In this document: positions 41,591-53,357 of the stretch, piece by piece
Layout of the letters: each line of letters opens with the position of its first letter
Position numbering within the stretch: position 1 is the first letter of the stretch
Origin: Drosophila persimilis
Lineage: Eukaryota; Arthropoda; Insecta; Diptera; Drosophilidae
NCBI RefSeq assembly: GCF_003286085.1
Contig: NW_020825374.1
Location: 558,001-622,000 of the forward strand
Length of the DNA stretch: 64,000 nt
Direction: 5' to 3'
The notes under the pieces: generated by a model
Databases searched by the model: none
Told to the model about the DNA's origin: nothing
What the model saw: only the letters and a program-made list of their open reading frames with translations
Translations under genes and position numbers: made by a program

Positions 41591-43289
41591 TATTCTCTCG
41601 AGAGGCTCGCTTCCCAACCATCTTATCCAGTCAGAGCTATGGTTTCACGGCCCATCCTTTTTGCTATGCTCCAAGGATAAGTGGCCTGTATCTCCTACTA
41701 ACAACATAGCAACTTTGGAGCTTCGCAAGAGAGGATTGCTAATCACGTCTCCACATGCCGATCTCACGTCCGGATGCAAATTTGCGAATTCATTCTTTCG
41801 CATGCAGCGCACATTCGCCTACATGCATAAATTTATACATCGTCTTAGGCATCCAGGACTCACCGTTTCTGATATTCGGCAAGGAACGCATCTTCTAATT
41901 CGACACATTCAGCTGGCAAATTTGTGGATGGACATAAAGGAGATTCGGCGCAATGGTCAAGTCATGAAATCCAGTTCTATTAGTTCGCTCAACCCGTTCA
42001 TCGATCATTCTGGACTACTTAGAGTTGGAGGTCGTCTTGGCAACTCATCGCTAGGATTTGATGCTCAGCACCCGCTCATTCTGCCAAAGGGACATTCCAT
42101 TACCTTTGCGCTGATAAGATATTACCATGAAAGAAACCTCCATGCCGGACCTCGCGCCTTGCTATCCAAAATTCGGCTGGAATATTGGCCCATTGGAGGT
42201 GTTAAGGCAGTGTCAAGGGTCGTCAGCAGATGTGTGAGATGCTTCAGGACTAGGCCGCGCATGGTCGAACACATCATGGGAGACCTACCTAAGGAACGTT
42301 TGGAAGGATCTCGAGCTTTTGAAGTCACTGGAGTAGATTACTGTGGACCTTTTTTCTACCGATCAGAAATCCGCACAAGGCCTCCGATCAAGTGCTACAT
42401 TAGCGTATTCATTTGCTTCACTTCCAAGGCTATACACATCGAGCTCGTAAAGGATTTGACCACTGCATCGTTTCTAGGCGCACTAAAGCGTTTTACTTCC
42501 ACTCGAGGAAGGCCAAGTCAAATTTGGTCGGACAATGCGACAAACTTCGTTGGCGCCAAGAACGAGCTTCTGGAGCTAAAGAAGCTCTGTCTGAGCGAAC
42601 CGCATATGAAGGAGGTCCACGAATCCTGCTTGGCTGACTCGATCGACTGGCGTTTCATTCCACCTCGCTCTCCGCATTTTGGCGGGTTGTGGGAAGCGGC
42701 CGTGAAGACCGCAAAATATCACCTGTACCGCTCAGTTGGACCATCTGTGCTTAGCTTCGACGAGCTGCGCACTCTGATCTGTCAGATCACTGCAATTGTT
42801 AACTCTCGCCCTTTGCTCTCGCTTTCAGAAAATCCTGATGATTTAGACGTTTTGACTCCTGCTCATCTGCTTTTAGGCGGCCCCCATGAGCAAATCCTCG
42901 AGCCTGACCTAACGAAGCTGAACTACAATCGTCTGGATGGCTGGCAGCGGGTCACCCAACTACAGCAAATATTTTGGAGCCGTTGGCGCGAAGAGTATCT
43001 CACTCTTTTGCAAGAGCGCGCGAAGTGGCGCACCCCCGCGCAAAACATCTGCAAGAACGACCTCGTTCTGGTGAAGGACGAAAATCTTCCTCCAATGCGT
43101 TGGCCACTGGCTAGAGTGGTCGATGTCGTTTTCGGCAAGGACGGAGTGTGTCGCGTCGCTGACCTGAAGACATCCTCAGGAAACATCAGGAGGGCCGTCA
43201 CTCGGCTATGTTTGCTGCCCCTTAAGGAATCTGTTGAGAGACTAGCTCCCAACGGGGGGAGTATGTTCGGGCCAGCCGCTGAAGAATAA
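41563..43289 (+). CDS. BEL 3 integrase
   Basis: The open frame starts upstream of the first Met (41661), including NPADILSRGSLP. The HHCC zinc domain has H/H in YHERNLHAG and C/C in CVRCFRTRP. The catalytic triad is D (GVDYCGPF), D (WSDNATNFVG) and E (PHFGGLWEAAVK). The C-terminal part is LTPAHLLLGGP and MRWPLARVVDVVFG. All key residues are present. Its last codons cross into the 3' LTR (43264), stop at 43287-43289. Confidence 0.9.
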
Positions 43290-43664
43290 CCGTAACTTTA
43301 AAATTATTATTATTGTATGAGCATAGAAAGCCGCCTACATATGTTGTAAAGCGTTGACTTTCTGCAGAGCTGCTGCGCTCTCCCGCTAAAGGGGCTCTCT
43401 GCCGCCGCCACTTCGGCAACTACTTTGATCTGCTGCCGCCACTTCGGCAGTCACTTTGATCTAACGCCGTCGTCTATAGTTTAGTTCTATGCTAACCCCT
43501 CTGCGCATTGGTTGCATATCGATCTCGCATAAAGTTCATCTGGCAATAGCAAGCAATCGGCTTCCGCTAAGCCACCAAGATTAAATACGAATTATAAAGT
43601 TTAACCCAAAATCTCTTTTTATTTTGAAATACATAGGTGCCAAAAAAGCTTGGCATCTCAAACA
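43264..43664 (+). repeat. 3' LTR of BEL 3 (401 bp)
   Basis: The partner of 37360-37760. Followed by AAATC (43665-43669) and errantivirus integrase. Confidence 0.95.
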
Positions 43665-43669
43665 AAATC

Positions 43670-44297
43670 TTTCTACGTCAGATATTCCATTTTTGCTGGA
43701 AGTGATCTCTATTTTGACGTTTTCCGCATTCAGCCATGCTTGCAATGCTGTGCACATAAAAGCTGAATCTTTATCGGCTTTGATTTCAATTGGTTTGCCC
43801 ATCTCGTTAAAAACTTTCATGATGGCTCTTTTTGCTTCTAACCAGTCACGACTTTTTACTTCTACAAGAGTGGCAAACTTCGAGTATACGTCAATACATG
43901 ATAGGAACTGTTGATTACCAACCATATAGAAATCTATGACGTATTTCTCTCTGATGTTCAGTATTTCCGGTGTAGTTTCGAATGCCAACTTCGTATTTCT
44001 ATGCTCTGTTTTGGCAATATTACAAGTAGGACATTCGTTTATGATGTTTTGGATTAGTTTTTGATAATCCGGGTAATAGTATTTTCCCCTAAACCAATTG
44101 ACGGTTTTCTCTATCCCTGGGTGGAGTACGATTTTATGATTCTTTAATATGGTTTCTTTAAATTCAGAGTAATTTTGAATATTTATAAGTTTGGTGCTTG
44201 ATTTAATAGCTTTGGTTATATTGTTAGAATTAATGATTTCTAAATAGGCCTTTTGGAATGGAGGAACATCTATTTCGTTATGGAAATATAATGCATT
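43670..44297 (-). pseudogene. Integrase N-terminal part, errantivirus B
   Basis: Colinear with 8092-8716 of copy A: zinc domain (around 44000-44170), first catalytic Asp in SCIDVYSKFATLVEV and second in KADKDSAFMC, then cut by BEL 3. The TAG stop at the RNase H border (44295-44297) is shared with copy A. Confidence 0.9.
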
Positions 44298-44912
44298 CTA
44301 TTTGGTGCACAGATATTCCCTTATTATATCCTTCGCTAAGGTGTTAGTCATTTGCTTATATGTGACCTTGATGATTAGCTTGTGGAAATAGCGATTTGTT
44401 TCTACCTTATCTTCATTGCCTCTTATTAACTCAATTAGCCGATTGTAATAGTTAATTGGTCTTTCCGTGATGGCAATGTGATTTAGATTGTCTTCCTGTC
44501 CGCTATGTACAGTTGCACCAACGCTTTTGGAAGCTTCTCCAAGGAGATTTTCATTAATCTTTACCCTTGATAAGGCATCCGCTACATGATTTTCTTTGCC
44601 TGGTAGATATTTTATTTTAAAGTCGAACTCATTAAATTTTTTTTTCCATCTTTTTAATTTCATATTTGGCTCCTTGAGGTGGTTCAACGAAATCAAGGGT
44701 TTATGATGGCTTTGTATCTCGAATGTTCTGCCGAACAGGTATGAACGGAAATACTTGGTTGCCCATACGATCGCTAATAATTCCTTTTCGATGGCTGAAT
44801 AGTTTATTTCATGTTCATTTAGGGTTCTGCTAGCGTAGCAGATCGGTTTGTGTTCTTGTGACAAAACCGCTCCCAATGCTATGTTACTAGCGTCGGTTGT
44901 TACCGTGAACAT
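44298..44912 (-). pseudogene. RNase H, errantivirus B
   Basis: The encoded 204 residues appear the same as in 8714-9328 (DAS, EKELLAIVWATKYF, VADALSR). It is bordered by the same frame break on its upstream side. Confidence 0.9.
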
Positions 44913-44962
44913 TTTGTCAAAGTCTGGGAACGCAAGGATAGGGTCTGAGGTGATGAGTACTT

Positions 44963-45951
44963 TTAGTCTCTCAAATTTCCGACGTACTTTTCTTCCTTGG
45001 GGTCTATGACAGCTCCTTTCTTTAGTTTGAGTGTCATGGGTTTTGCTATGTTTGCAAAGTTAGGAATGAATTTCCTGTAGAACCCGCACAGACCTAAGAA
45101 TGACTTTATTTGTTTAGTCGTTTCTGGTATTGGAAATTTGACAATGGCAGAGATTTTGCCTGGATTTGGTACTATTCCTTCAGTAGTGACTACATGACCT
45201 AGGAATTCAGTTTCCTTTTTCATGAATTCACATTTATCCATTTGTAGCTTCAAGTTGGCGTCTCTCAACTTTCCAAATACTCTCCTTAGTGACAACAAGT
45301 GTTCTCCAATGAAGTGGAAAATATAATGATGTCATCTAAGTATACAAAGCAATCTTTGAAGATTAACTCTTCTAGCAGATTGTTCATACATCTTTGGAAG
45401 GTAGCTGGGGCAGTGGTTAGCCCAAAGGGCATACGAGTGAACTCGTAATGTCCATGCTTAGTGGAGAACGCAGTTTTGGGGATTGAGCTAGGTTCCATGG
45501 GTATTTGATGGAAACCTTTTGCTAAATCGATTGTCGTAAAATACTGACATTTACCTAGTTTGTCTAGGATTTCATCCATTCGTGGAGTTGGGAATTTGTC
45601 CTTAACTGTTATTTCATTTAGACTTCTATAGTCTACTACCATTCGTTTTATTTGCTTTCCTGAAGCATCTATCTTCTTCGGAATCATAGATATGGGCGAG
45701 CAGTAAGGAGAATTCGACTTTCGAATTATTCCCTGCCTGATCATATCTTTGATTTGCTGGTTTACCTCCTGATCATGTATCTGGGCATATTTGTATGGTC
45801 GTCTGTAGACCGGGTCTTCATGTTGAGTTTTGATCTCGTGCTTGATTGTACTTGTGAAAGTCGAATTGTCACCTTCTCTGTACTGCACATCCTTAAACTC
45901 ATATAAGACCTTCTTTAACTCTTCCCTCTCTTCGTCGTTTAAGTGTTCCAA
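44963..45951 (-). pseudogene. Reverse transcriptase, errantivirus B, same frameshift as copy A
   Basis: 45286-45951 holds the palm with [15 protein letters not shown] and YLDDIIIFS, and 44963-45298 holds the thumb. The frame changes after the same residues as in copy A. Small differences exist (e.g. SPYCSPISM here and SPYLSPISM in A), so it is not an exact duplicate. Confidence 0.9.
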
Positions 45952-45983
45952 TCTTAATTTATTACATTCCCTTAATTCACTGT

Positions 45984-46370
45984 CTAGAGCGGAAGCGAAG
46001 TATTGATCTCCCTCTGGAGATGGGTCAAGGCACTTGACCCATGAATGATTGGGTACGACCTAGCTCCTAGTGTTACAGTGTCATTTCTGTAATCGATGAC
46101 GGCTTTACTTGCCATCAAGTATTCTCTTCCTAATAAAATATCATAATTTTCGGAAAAGTTATGTATGTAGAACTTTTGTTCGGACGGACATGTTTTGTTC
46201 GCATTCCTCATTATACTTTTAGTTAAACGGACAGGTCCATTGATGGTATGGACCGTAAGGTTATCGTCTTTTATCTCGGAATCTGTATAATTTTCTTTCA
46301 TGATGTTGATCGATGATCCCGAGTCAGCGATACACCTTAATATTCTTTTATTAATGGTAATGTTTATATA
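45984..46370 (-). pseudogene. Aspartic protease, errantivirus B
   Basis: 105 open codons with YDILLGREYLMASKAVIDY. A short deletion against copy A shifts the frame into a different C-terminus near 46030, where the plus-strand words gacccatga and gggtcaagg overlap. Confidence 0.7.
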
Positions 46371-47302
46371 GGGTCCTCCTCGGTTTCTTCCGAGGCGGCT
46401 TGATGAAAATTTACGTCCATCTTCTCCCTCCCTCTTTTAGTAGGCTGGTTGGGTCCACTCCCACTAGCTTGGTTTTGAGATATTTGCTGATTGAATGGAT
46501 TCTGAGCCGTACCTTGATTCAAGGAATTTTTGAACTCATTGTATAATCCAGGATTTTGGGAATTTTGATTTTGATTTGTTCGATTAGTCTGACCTGTTCC
46601 AGATGAACTCTGAGTTTGATTGTGATAGTTAGTAGTATTATAATTTGGATAATAGTTTCCAACATTCTTTCGATTTGATTGAGACGATTTCGATTGATCT
46701 TTATTTGTACCTGAATCTGTTGTACTAGCTTCGTACAATCCTTCTTCTTGTGCTGTCTTCTTAAGATTAGACAATGTGGTAATATCTTTTCTTGCTAAGG
46801 TCATGAACATTCTGTCAGGAAGTTTTCGAGTAATGACATCTTTAATTGTGTTGTTCAAAGCGATTTTATAAATGACATTATTTTCTGGTATGTTTTCTAA
46901 GTTTAGCTTATTGTTTATTAATAATGCTTTTATCTCTAATTCTTCTATAAACTTACGAAGACTGCCGTTGAATCTGGTGGTGTATAGTTGTCGTAAGAGT
47001 TCTTCATATGGTGTGTGATTTTTGAACTCGTTGATCAGCGCCGTCTTCAGTTCGAGCCACGTGTTGGGTTGTATCATTTGCGATATGCGTTGTGCCTCTC
47101 CTGACAGTTGGATCTCGGTCGCTCCAAATCGGATCCTTTGTTGGCGAAGATCTTCAGTTGGATATAATCCGCATACATATTCGATTCGTTTGATAAATGA
47201 GCTTAGCTGTCCAGATGAACCGTCATAGGCAGGTATTTGTCGGATCGACAGCAGTGCCTGGTTCAAGTGGATTTCGCTCAATGATAGTGGTGGTAACGCC
47301 AT
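46364..47302 (-). CDS. Errantivirus gag, intact (312 codons)
   Basis: ATG at 47302. The N-terminal half is a capsid-like domain (LSEIHLNQALLSIRQIPAYDGSSGQLSSF, LKTALINEFKNHTPYEELLRQLYTTRF). The C-terminal ~110 residues are Asn/Gln-rich without zinc knuckles (NPFNQQISQNQASGSG, then KRGREK) and acidic at the end. This is the usual gag type of the 17.6/297 group. It is the best-preserved errantiviral reading frame in the window and guides the annotation of the broken gag in copy A. Confidence 0.9.
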   Translation of the reverse strand: MALPPLSLSEIHLNQALLSIRQIPAYDGSSGQLSSFIKRIEYVCGLYPTEDLRQQRIRFGATEIQLSGEAQRISQMIQPNTWLELKTALINEFKNHTPYEELLRQLYTTRFNGSLRKFIEELEIKALLINNKLNLENIPENNVIYKIALNNTIKDVITRKLPDRMFMTLARKDITTLSNLKKTAQEEGLYEASTTDSGTNKDQSKSSQSNRKNVGNYYPNYNTTNYHNQTQSSSGTGQTNRTNQNQNSQNPGLYNEFKNSLNQGTAQNPFNQQISQNQASGSGPNQPTKRGREKMDVNFHQAASEETEEDPI

Positions 47303-47593
47303 GTTGTTGGTGTTGATTGGGTTTTGTTTTGTTTTCAGTAGTTTTGAACTTTATTTTGGTTCACTTGTAAGTTTTTTGATTTTGTATTTAGTGTTTCACT
47401 GTTCTTGGTGGATCACTATCTCCGCTTACTTCAGTTCACTTAATTTTAGTTTTGCAAATCGTATGTGCTCGTAACACATAGGCTCTTTGGCGGATTTCAC
47501 AATTTTATTAACGATTCCGGGACTACGTGATCACAGTAATTAGAAATTACACAAGCTGACCATTACCGAAATATAGGAGTTAATTTTAAACAA

Positions 47594-47612
47594 AATCCTA
47601 CCGACTGCGCCA
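47594..47612 (-). promoter_or_regulatory. Primer-binding site of errantivirus B, tRNA-Ser type
   Basis: The minus strand begins TGGCGCAGTCGGTAG next to the LTR end TTAACT. Confidence 0.8.
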
Positions 47613-48205
47613 GTTAAATATCCGCAACTCGATTTTAAGTTTTTTAAAAAAGACTTTTATTTTACAACCTAAATATCTTTATGTCACAAGATTTAAATGA
47701 ATTCCCCGACTTGACTTTGGGTCTGCTTGTCTCAAACGGAACTGATCTCTCTGCTGCTGGCTAGTTTCCATGAGACCTTCTCTTGGAACTCCCGACTCTG
47801 GCTTCGGGCGTTGCTTTCCTCGGCTGCATCTTCGTGTCGGTGGCGTACGTGCCTGGATCGATATTTGGGGATGCGTCGGCTTTGATGAAAGGCATCCACT
47901 GCTGGCGATCGCTGTTGCATTACATGACGGAGCTAGGAATGTGATACTCCTTGGTTTTATGTCTAGCTTTGATTGGTCCTCATGAGTGGCGTGATTCTAA
48001 AGAATCGATTTCTCGAGAGTGGCGTGATTCTAATGTTGATGAAACAATGTGGTCCATTGTTTATATTATGGGGGCCCTAGCTTGGAGTATGGGAAGAAAC
48101 AGTTATTGATTCTTGAGTGGCGTCCTGTTACTTTTGTGGATGGGGTGGATGAATTGTACATAAACATAATGTGTATGGGATGTGGGGAATTATGGATATG
48201 TCACT
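47612..48205 (-). repeat. 5' LTR of errantivirus B
   Basis: AGTGAC at 48205; near-identical to 35595-36189. Flank ATATATATAT. Confidence 0.9.
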
Positions 48206-48209
48206 ATAT

Positions 48210-48955
48210 ATATATGTCAACGGCTGTGGATACGTATAAAACGTCGTGCTCTAGCTGTACCGATCCAAAAAACTCATCAAGCCGTGCACAATCGACAGGT
48301 GCACGCAAACCGAACAGTTCGAAAGCAACGAACACCATTTAATGGGCGTTCCAACAGTTCCATTACTTCCTGATTTACAAAAACTCCCAGACATTCCTTC
48401 ACACACTTGTATTTTATCCCCAAGTAGGGAAAGAATGGAATTCTATCTCGAAAGCGATTGTCCAGTATCGGCAAACTGTCAAAAACGCGCGCTCTAACGT
48501 ATAGGTGTCAGTAGTTAATACGTCTAAGGACTGGCGACCCTATGCGGAAGTCATGGTACTGGGACGGACGCTCAGTGGACGGTTCAGAATCCGAACCAGA
48601 TCAAACCTGTGAGAGCAGCAGTGCAATCGGCGGATGGGCAAAGCCGGCCAATAATTGGCAAGGTCACCACCGAAGTGGGTTTTCAAGGCCAGAAGAAAGT
48701 ATTGAAATTGTCCGTAGTCCCATCTTTGGTGCAAGACCTATATTTAGGCATAGACTTTTGGTCTTGTCTTAATTTGTTACCTACTTTTCTAACCAATAAA
48801 TCATTCAGTCCAGAGGTGTCAAGCTTAGCATTGGATAGTACTTTGCCTGTGTGTTTATCGAAGCAGCAGCAAGCTCCTTTGCGAAGCAAGGTCTGGGGAA
48901 AACGGGATGGTTGGCGCACGAAATTGAAGTGGGCAGCGCTAAGGCAATAAAGCAA
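48210..48955 (+). pseudogene. Osvaldo-like gag end and protease, broken
   Basis: 48215-48345 in one frame reads DTYKTSCSSCTDPKN, a zinc-knuckle end. 48609-48950 encodes the protease C-terminal half (GKVTTEVGFQGQKKVLKLSVVPSLVQDLYLGIDFW) and the linker to RT. The region 48350-48540 has no continuous frame, and the protease active-site motif is not clearly readable. Confidence 0.65.
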
Positions 48956-48989
48956 CGACATTATGCTGTGTCTCCAGCCGTTGAAAAGC

Positions 48990-50221
48990 TGATGTACGTA
49001 GAGGTTGGTCCTCGTTCGTAAACCTGGAAAGGTGCAATTATGCATAGACAGTCGGGAACTTAATGAAGTCACTGTTAAGAACGCTTATTCCATGCCATTG
49101 ATCGATGGCATTCTCAGTCGGCTTCCTCGAGCTGAGTTCATCTCAAGCATCGATTTGAAGGATGTCTGTTGGCCAATTCCACTGGAAGTAAGCGCTCGTG
49201 AAAAAACGGCGTTTACCATCCCAGGGCGGCCGCTTTATTATTACACGGTAATGCCCTTTAGGTTGTGTAATGCACCCCAAACGATGTCCAAGATGATGGA
49301 TAAAGTGATACCGCCATCTCTACGAAATGAGGTATTTATTTATCTAGACGACTTCTTGGTGATATCTGAATCACTTAAGCAGCACATTCAAGTCCTTAAA
49401 GTCCTGTCCGCCAGATTACGCGAAGCTGGTCTGACCATTAACGTGGAGAATTCTAAATTTTGGCTAAAGGAGGTCAAATAATGAAGTCATGTTATTGGCA
49501 ACGTAACTATCCAAACAGATGTGGAGAAGGTCCAAGCGATTCAAGAGTTTCCAGTCCCTCGATCCATGAAACAAGTGCGCAGGCTCTTAGGTCTCACTGG
49601 TTGGTACCACAAATTAATAAAAAACCGCAGCGCCGATCTCAGATACACTTAAGAGCAAGCGAAAATTTGAATGGACCGATGAAGCACAGAACGCGTTCGA
49701 TTCTTTAATGTCATAGATGCGTAACGCTCCTCTGTTGCACAGTCCCGATTTTACCTTTTTCAATCCATTGTGATGCGAGTCACACAGGAGTGGGTGGTGT
49801 CCTGATGCAATCAGATAAAGACGGCAACGAGGTCGCGCAAATTGAACCAATGTCAACGTAACTACTCCGTAACCGAAAAAGAGTGTTTGGCAGCGGTAAT
49901 GTGCGTCAAGATATTTAGAGCCTATGTAGAAGGGCATCAGTTTTCCATTATAACCGAACATGCCTCATTAAAATGGCTGATGTCACAGGCAGACCTAAAC
50001 TCGAGACTAGCTCGATGGGCACTGAAACTGCAAGGATTCACCTTTAAGATTTTCCATAGACAGGGTAGTCAGAACATCGTTCCGGATGCCTTATCACGAG
50101 TGCATACCGAAGACTTATCGTATATTGGTATTGATAGCATAGTCAACCTTCAATATGAAGCGTTTAAATCCACTGACTATCAGGAACTCATTTCGAAAAT
50201 TCAAGCTAATCCAGATCGTTT
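48990..50221 (+). pseudogene. Osvaldo-like reverse transcriptase and RNase H
   Basis: 49005-49481: VLVRKPGKVQLCIDSRELNEVTVKNAYSM-type fingers, then ISSIDLKD with the first Asp, FRLCNAPQT and the catalytic YLDDFLVIS. Frame changes follow at ~49480 and ~49700. 49842-50221 is RNase H (NYSVTEKECLAAVMCVKIF, ITEHASLKWLM, NIVPDALSRV). The usual TD in the RNase H block reads TE here, and the minus-strand copy at 25735 keeps TD. Confidence 0.85.
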
Positions 50222-50515
50222 AATTTGGACGTTGACATGCAATGACTGCATCTTTCAAGAGGCGATGCAGTTACTGCACCGTCAAGTGGCCCGTGTGACA
50301 CCAGCAGAAGGCTGTTACGCGCGGATCCTAGGCAAAACGCAGCCCTCCTCCCGCCCAACCGACCGAGGGGCGCTGCCGCATGACGCGCGGTGCGTAGCCG
50401 AACCAAACGCGAACATGCAAGAAAGATAGCTATTAGACTAACACTCGAGGAAAATTATCACTAAACTTACTAAGAAACTAAGCATGCAATCAAAATACAA
50501 ATACCACTACAGTTA

Positions 50516-51687
50516 CTAATTAATAGAAAGGTGTGTAAGGATTAATAATTTAATAAGAGGAAGAGAATTAGTGTTGGCTATAATATGGTAGAGGGAATTA
50601 TAATCCGAGCATAAGACCCTAAACGGTTCATGCAAGGAATAGTTCGATCTACAAAGTGGAAGGAACAACGGTATAAAATTTCTAGTCAGTCTAATAGGAA
50701 TCGTGAAGTTTATGCGGCTCAACAGATCAGGGCTGTCTATGTCACCCCTGATCAAGTTGTGCATAAATATCACACCAAGCATTTTTCTACGGTTAACTAA
50801 GGATGGGAGGTTTACTAACAGTAGACTACTAGAGTAAGATGGGAGTCTTACACCCGCATCCCAGTTAAGGCCCCGCAGCGCAAAGAGTACAAAGTTTTTC
50901 TGTACTGATTCTATACGGTCCTGGTGTACTTTGTACTGAGGGCACCATACACAGGAGCCGTATTCTAAGATCGGACGAACAAGCGAGGTATAGAGAGTCT
51001 TTGTTATATAGGGGTCGTCAAATTCCTTTGACCACCTCTTTATAATCCAAAGCACGCCCATGGCCTTATTTACCATAGTACAAATGTGTTCGGAAAACTT
51101 TAACTTGGGGTCTAACATAACACCCAGATCATCCACCAGGATAATTCTCTCAAGAGAACCACCAAATAGGGTGTAGGGAGTAAAGAGGGGGAGTTTTTGA
51201 AGAGGACTTTTTGAGACCTAGAACAAAGATAGCTAGAAATCCATCTCAGGAGGTTGGGCGGAAACCCTAAAAGGTCAAGTTTATGTGCTAAAAGGGAATG
51301 GTTTACAGAGTCGAATGCTTTACTAAAGTCGGTGTAAATAACATCCGTCTGTAAGTTACCTTGAAAGCATTTAATAATGAAAGAGGTAAACTCTAACAAG
51401 TTCGTGGTGGTTGATCGCCGCCTTATAAATCTATGCTGAGTTGGAGATATAAGTGACTTGCAGAGATGTTGAAAGTGCGGAGTTAAAACCTTCTCAAACA
51501 TTTTGGGAATAGCGGATAACTTTGCTATACCTCTATAATTTTTTGCATCACATTTGCTACCTTTTTTATGGAGAGGAATTATAAACGATTCCTTCCAGAT
51601 TGGGGGGAAGCAAGAGGAATCAATGGACAGGGTGAATAGTCCACTTTGATAATAATCCACTTTGAAATCTAAATCCGATAGAAACAT
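50516..51687 (-). pseudogene. CR1-like ORF2 3' piece with palm deleted
   Basis: 51112-51687 reads from LFTLSIDSSCFPPIWKE through DVIYTDFSKAFDSVNHSLLAHKLD (first catalytic Asp) and SYLCSRSQKVLFKN, then jumps to a C-terminal segment. 50516-51136 continues (DDLGVMLDPKLKFSEH, RWSKEFDDPYITKTLYTSL) to the ORF2 end. The YADD region is missing. The 3' UTR with a GC-rich block lies at 50222-50515. The 3' half recurs at 29157-30009. Confidence 0.8.
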
Positions 51688-51712
51688 TGGAACGCGCTAT
51701 TTAGCAGAGTTG

Positions 51713-53357
51713 CCTATCCGGCCAGATATCCCAGGTTCGTTACTATGCCCAGTAGTTTAATCTTATTCGAGCGCGGGGGTTTCAGTTCTTTTAGAAGCTG
51801 TTACTCAATCCAGCTACTCGAAGTCAATCCTACAGACAATGCATATCTTTGGGAATTAACGGAAGGAATAAGTCTTGCGACACTGCATTGCGATGCAGCT
51901 CGCCTAGGTGTTGATGACTTTATAACAATTATTTTGGTCGGGCCAAGCCGAAGAAGGGCCCCACGTTGGGCGCCAAAAATTCTTAAACACTGCCATAAAA
52001 TCGTGGCAGACTTTTCGATCCCATTGCCATTTAAAATTTGTCTTCACCTGTAGCATACAACGTACAGGTTCTAGGTGCCGATGTACACTAAACTGGAGTG
52101 GGAAGTACGAGCTGGCTTCGGCTTTTGTCTCTGGTCCGCGGGGAGTGGGCATGGGGAACAGTTTACTATCAGTTTAGGGCTCTGGCAAAGGGTCGAGGTA
52201 AGAATTTATAAAAATCGCGTACGAATTGGGAAAGGATACTAAGAAACGGGATAAAGGGGGTCAAAGGTACAGATCAGCATGAACGAAGAATATCACCCGT
52301 CAGCTCTTTGTTGGCTGCGGTATCGCCCATTGGCGAGAACGCCCCCCCTACCATGATCCTGCAGGACCACCCACTACTCGACAGGATCCCTCCAACAACG
52401 ACTGCAGTGGGTCACATCTCCGTCAGACGAGGTTGCATTGTTCCGATAAAATATATTTAGCCTTGGTTCATTTCCAAATTAACTTTATTCACGCAATCCA
52501 TAATTCTTCGTGTAAATTCCTTTAACCTAACGCTAATAGTCCTTAATATAAGCCTGCTATTCGTAATTTTCTTACATGTAAAGGGTATTAATATACAGCA
52601 TATACGGGGAAAGAGTATCATAGGGGCGAGGTAGAGTACAATAATCTTAGATCTATAATAGAAATGGTCAGGAGGGTGTATATATAGGTGCAAAACTAGA
52701 GTACGTATTCATCATAGGAACAAGAAAACTTTAAAGTTCATTACGTTAGCTTGGTCAGTGCCAAAACCACACAAAAACCGGGTATATGGTAAGTCGATTA
52801 AAGGCCTGAGTAATACGTGTATAAAACCGTGATCATGGTTGAAGACCAACGAATAGTTACCGCACATTCATGTTTTTCATATGGCTTACTTGTTTCATGA
52901 TAATCATTACGAGACGATTAATAACTTTGGCTCCCACGCAGAAAGATCTTTCCTTGTGTGTTGGATGAGGTGATTTGATGGGTAGAAGAGTATGATGATG
53001 TGTGTGATGAGTAACTGCATAGATGATGAGCTAAATGCGTGGCAACCAAAATCAAAAACTATAAGAATAATTTGTATTAATACACTACTCATTTGTTTCT
53101 AGTTCGACTTAGCCCATGGACAAGAATTCCCCGGCTGGAGACCGAGTTCCTACTCGAGCTCTGTAGTTGGCACTAGATTGTACCGGGCGCAGGTAACATC
53201 AGCTGCTTCCGATGCCAGGGGTCAATGACCGCGTTCCATCTACTGCGTGAAGTTATGTACGCTGGCATATATGGATCGAGCGTGGGGCGACTGGTGTATT
53301 TGAAGAGTCACTCAGATCATTTCCAGGAGTCGAACTTGTCCAGGCGAAGATTGCACA
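51713..53357 (-). repeat. Osvaldo-like leader, PBS and partial LTR, copy 3
   Basis: Leader 51713-51957, tRNA-Lys PBS 51958-51975, LTR from 51976 to ~53355. The LTR 5' end is missing: similarity to 14605-16532 stops after ggcgaagattgca. It is close to copy 1 over shared stretches. It lies between two CR1 pieces, so it is a truncated passenger and not a simple insertion. Confidence 0.8.
51958..51975 (-). promoter_or_regulatory. Primer-binding site, tRNA-Lys, Osvaldo-like copy 3
   Basis: The same 18-nt exact match as at 14587-14604. Confidence 0.85.

Larger units (their letters stand above)
37360..43664 (+). mobile_element. BEL/Pao element 3, 6305 bp, youngest insertion
   Basis: Full length with two 401-bp LTRs, a tRNA-Trp PBS, gag-protease, RT-RNase H, integrase, a polypurine tract (cggggggag, 43253-43261) and a perfect 5-bp target duplication. 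I see only one difference between the LTRs (gagagccgcc against gaaagccgcc). Size and plan fit Drosophila BEL-type elements. It differs clearly from BEL 1/2 and BEL 4. Two frameshifts in pol suggest this copy cannot move by itself. Confidence 0.95.
35595..48205 (-). mobile_element. Errantivirus copy B, with BEL 3 nested in integrase
   Basis: Minus-strand LTRs are 35595-36189 and 47612-48205 (595 and 594 bp), flanked by ATAT on both sides. Gag is intact. Protease, RT, RNase H and integrase follow, with the same breaks as copy A, and env is reduced by a ~720-bp deletion. BEL 3 (37360-43664) is inserted with an AAATC duplication. Without it the element would be about 6.3 kb. Confidence 0.9.
48210..50221 (+). 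mobile_element. Osvaldo-like element, gag end to RNase H
   Basis: Colinear pieces of gag end, protease, RT and RNase H on the plus strand, stopping at QANPDRL where the CR1 composite is inserted. The sense resumes at 56926. The left end, next to errantivirus B, starts within a gag zinc knuckle and overlaps by ~25 bp (similar but not identical) the sequence flanking errantivirus A at 12592. Confidence 0.8.
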
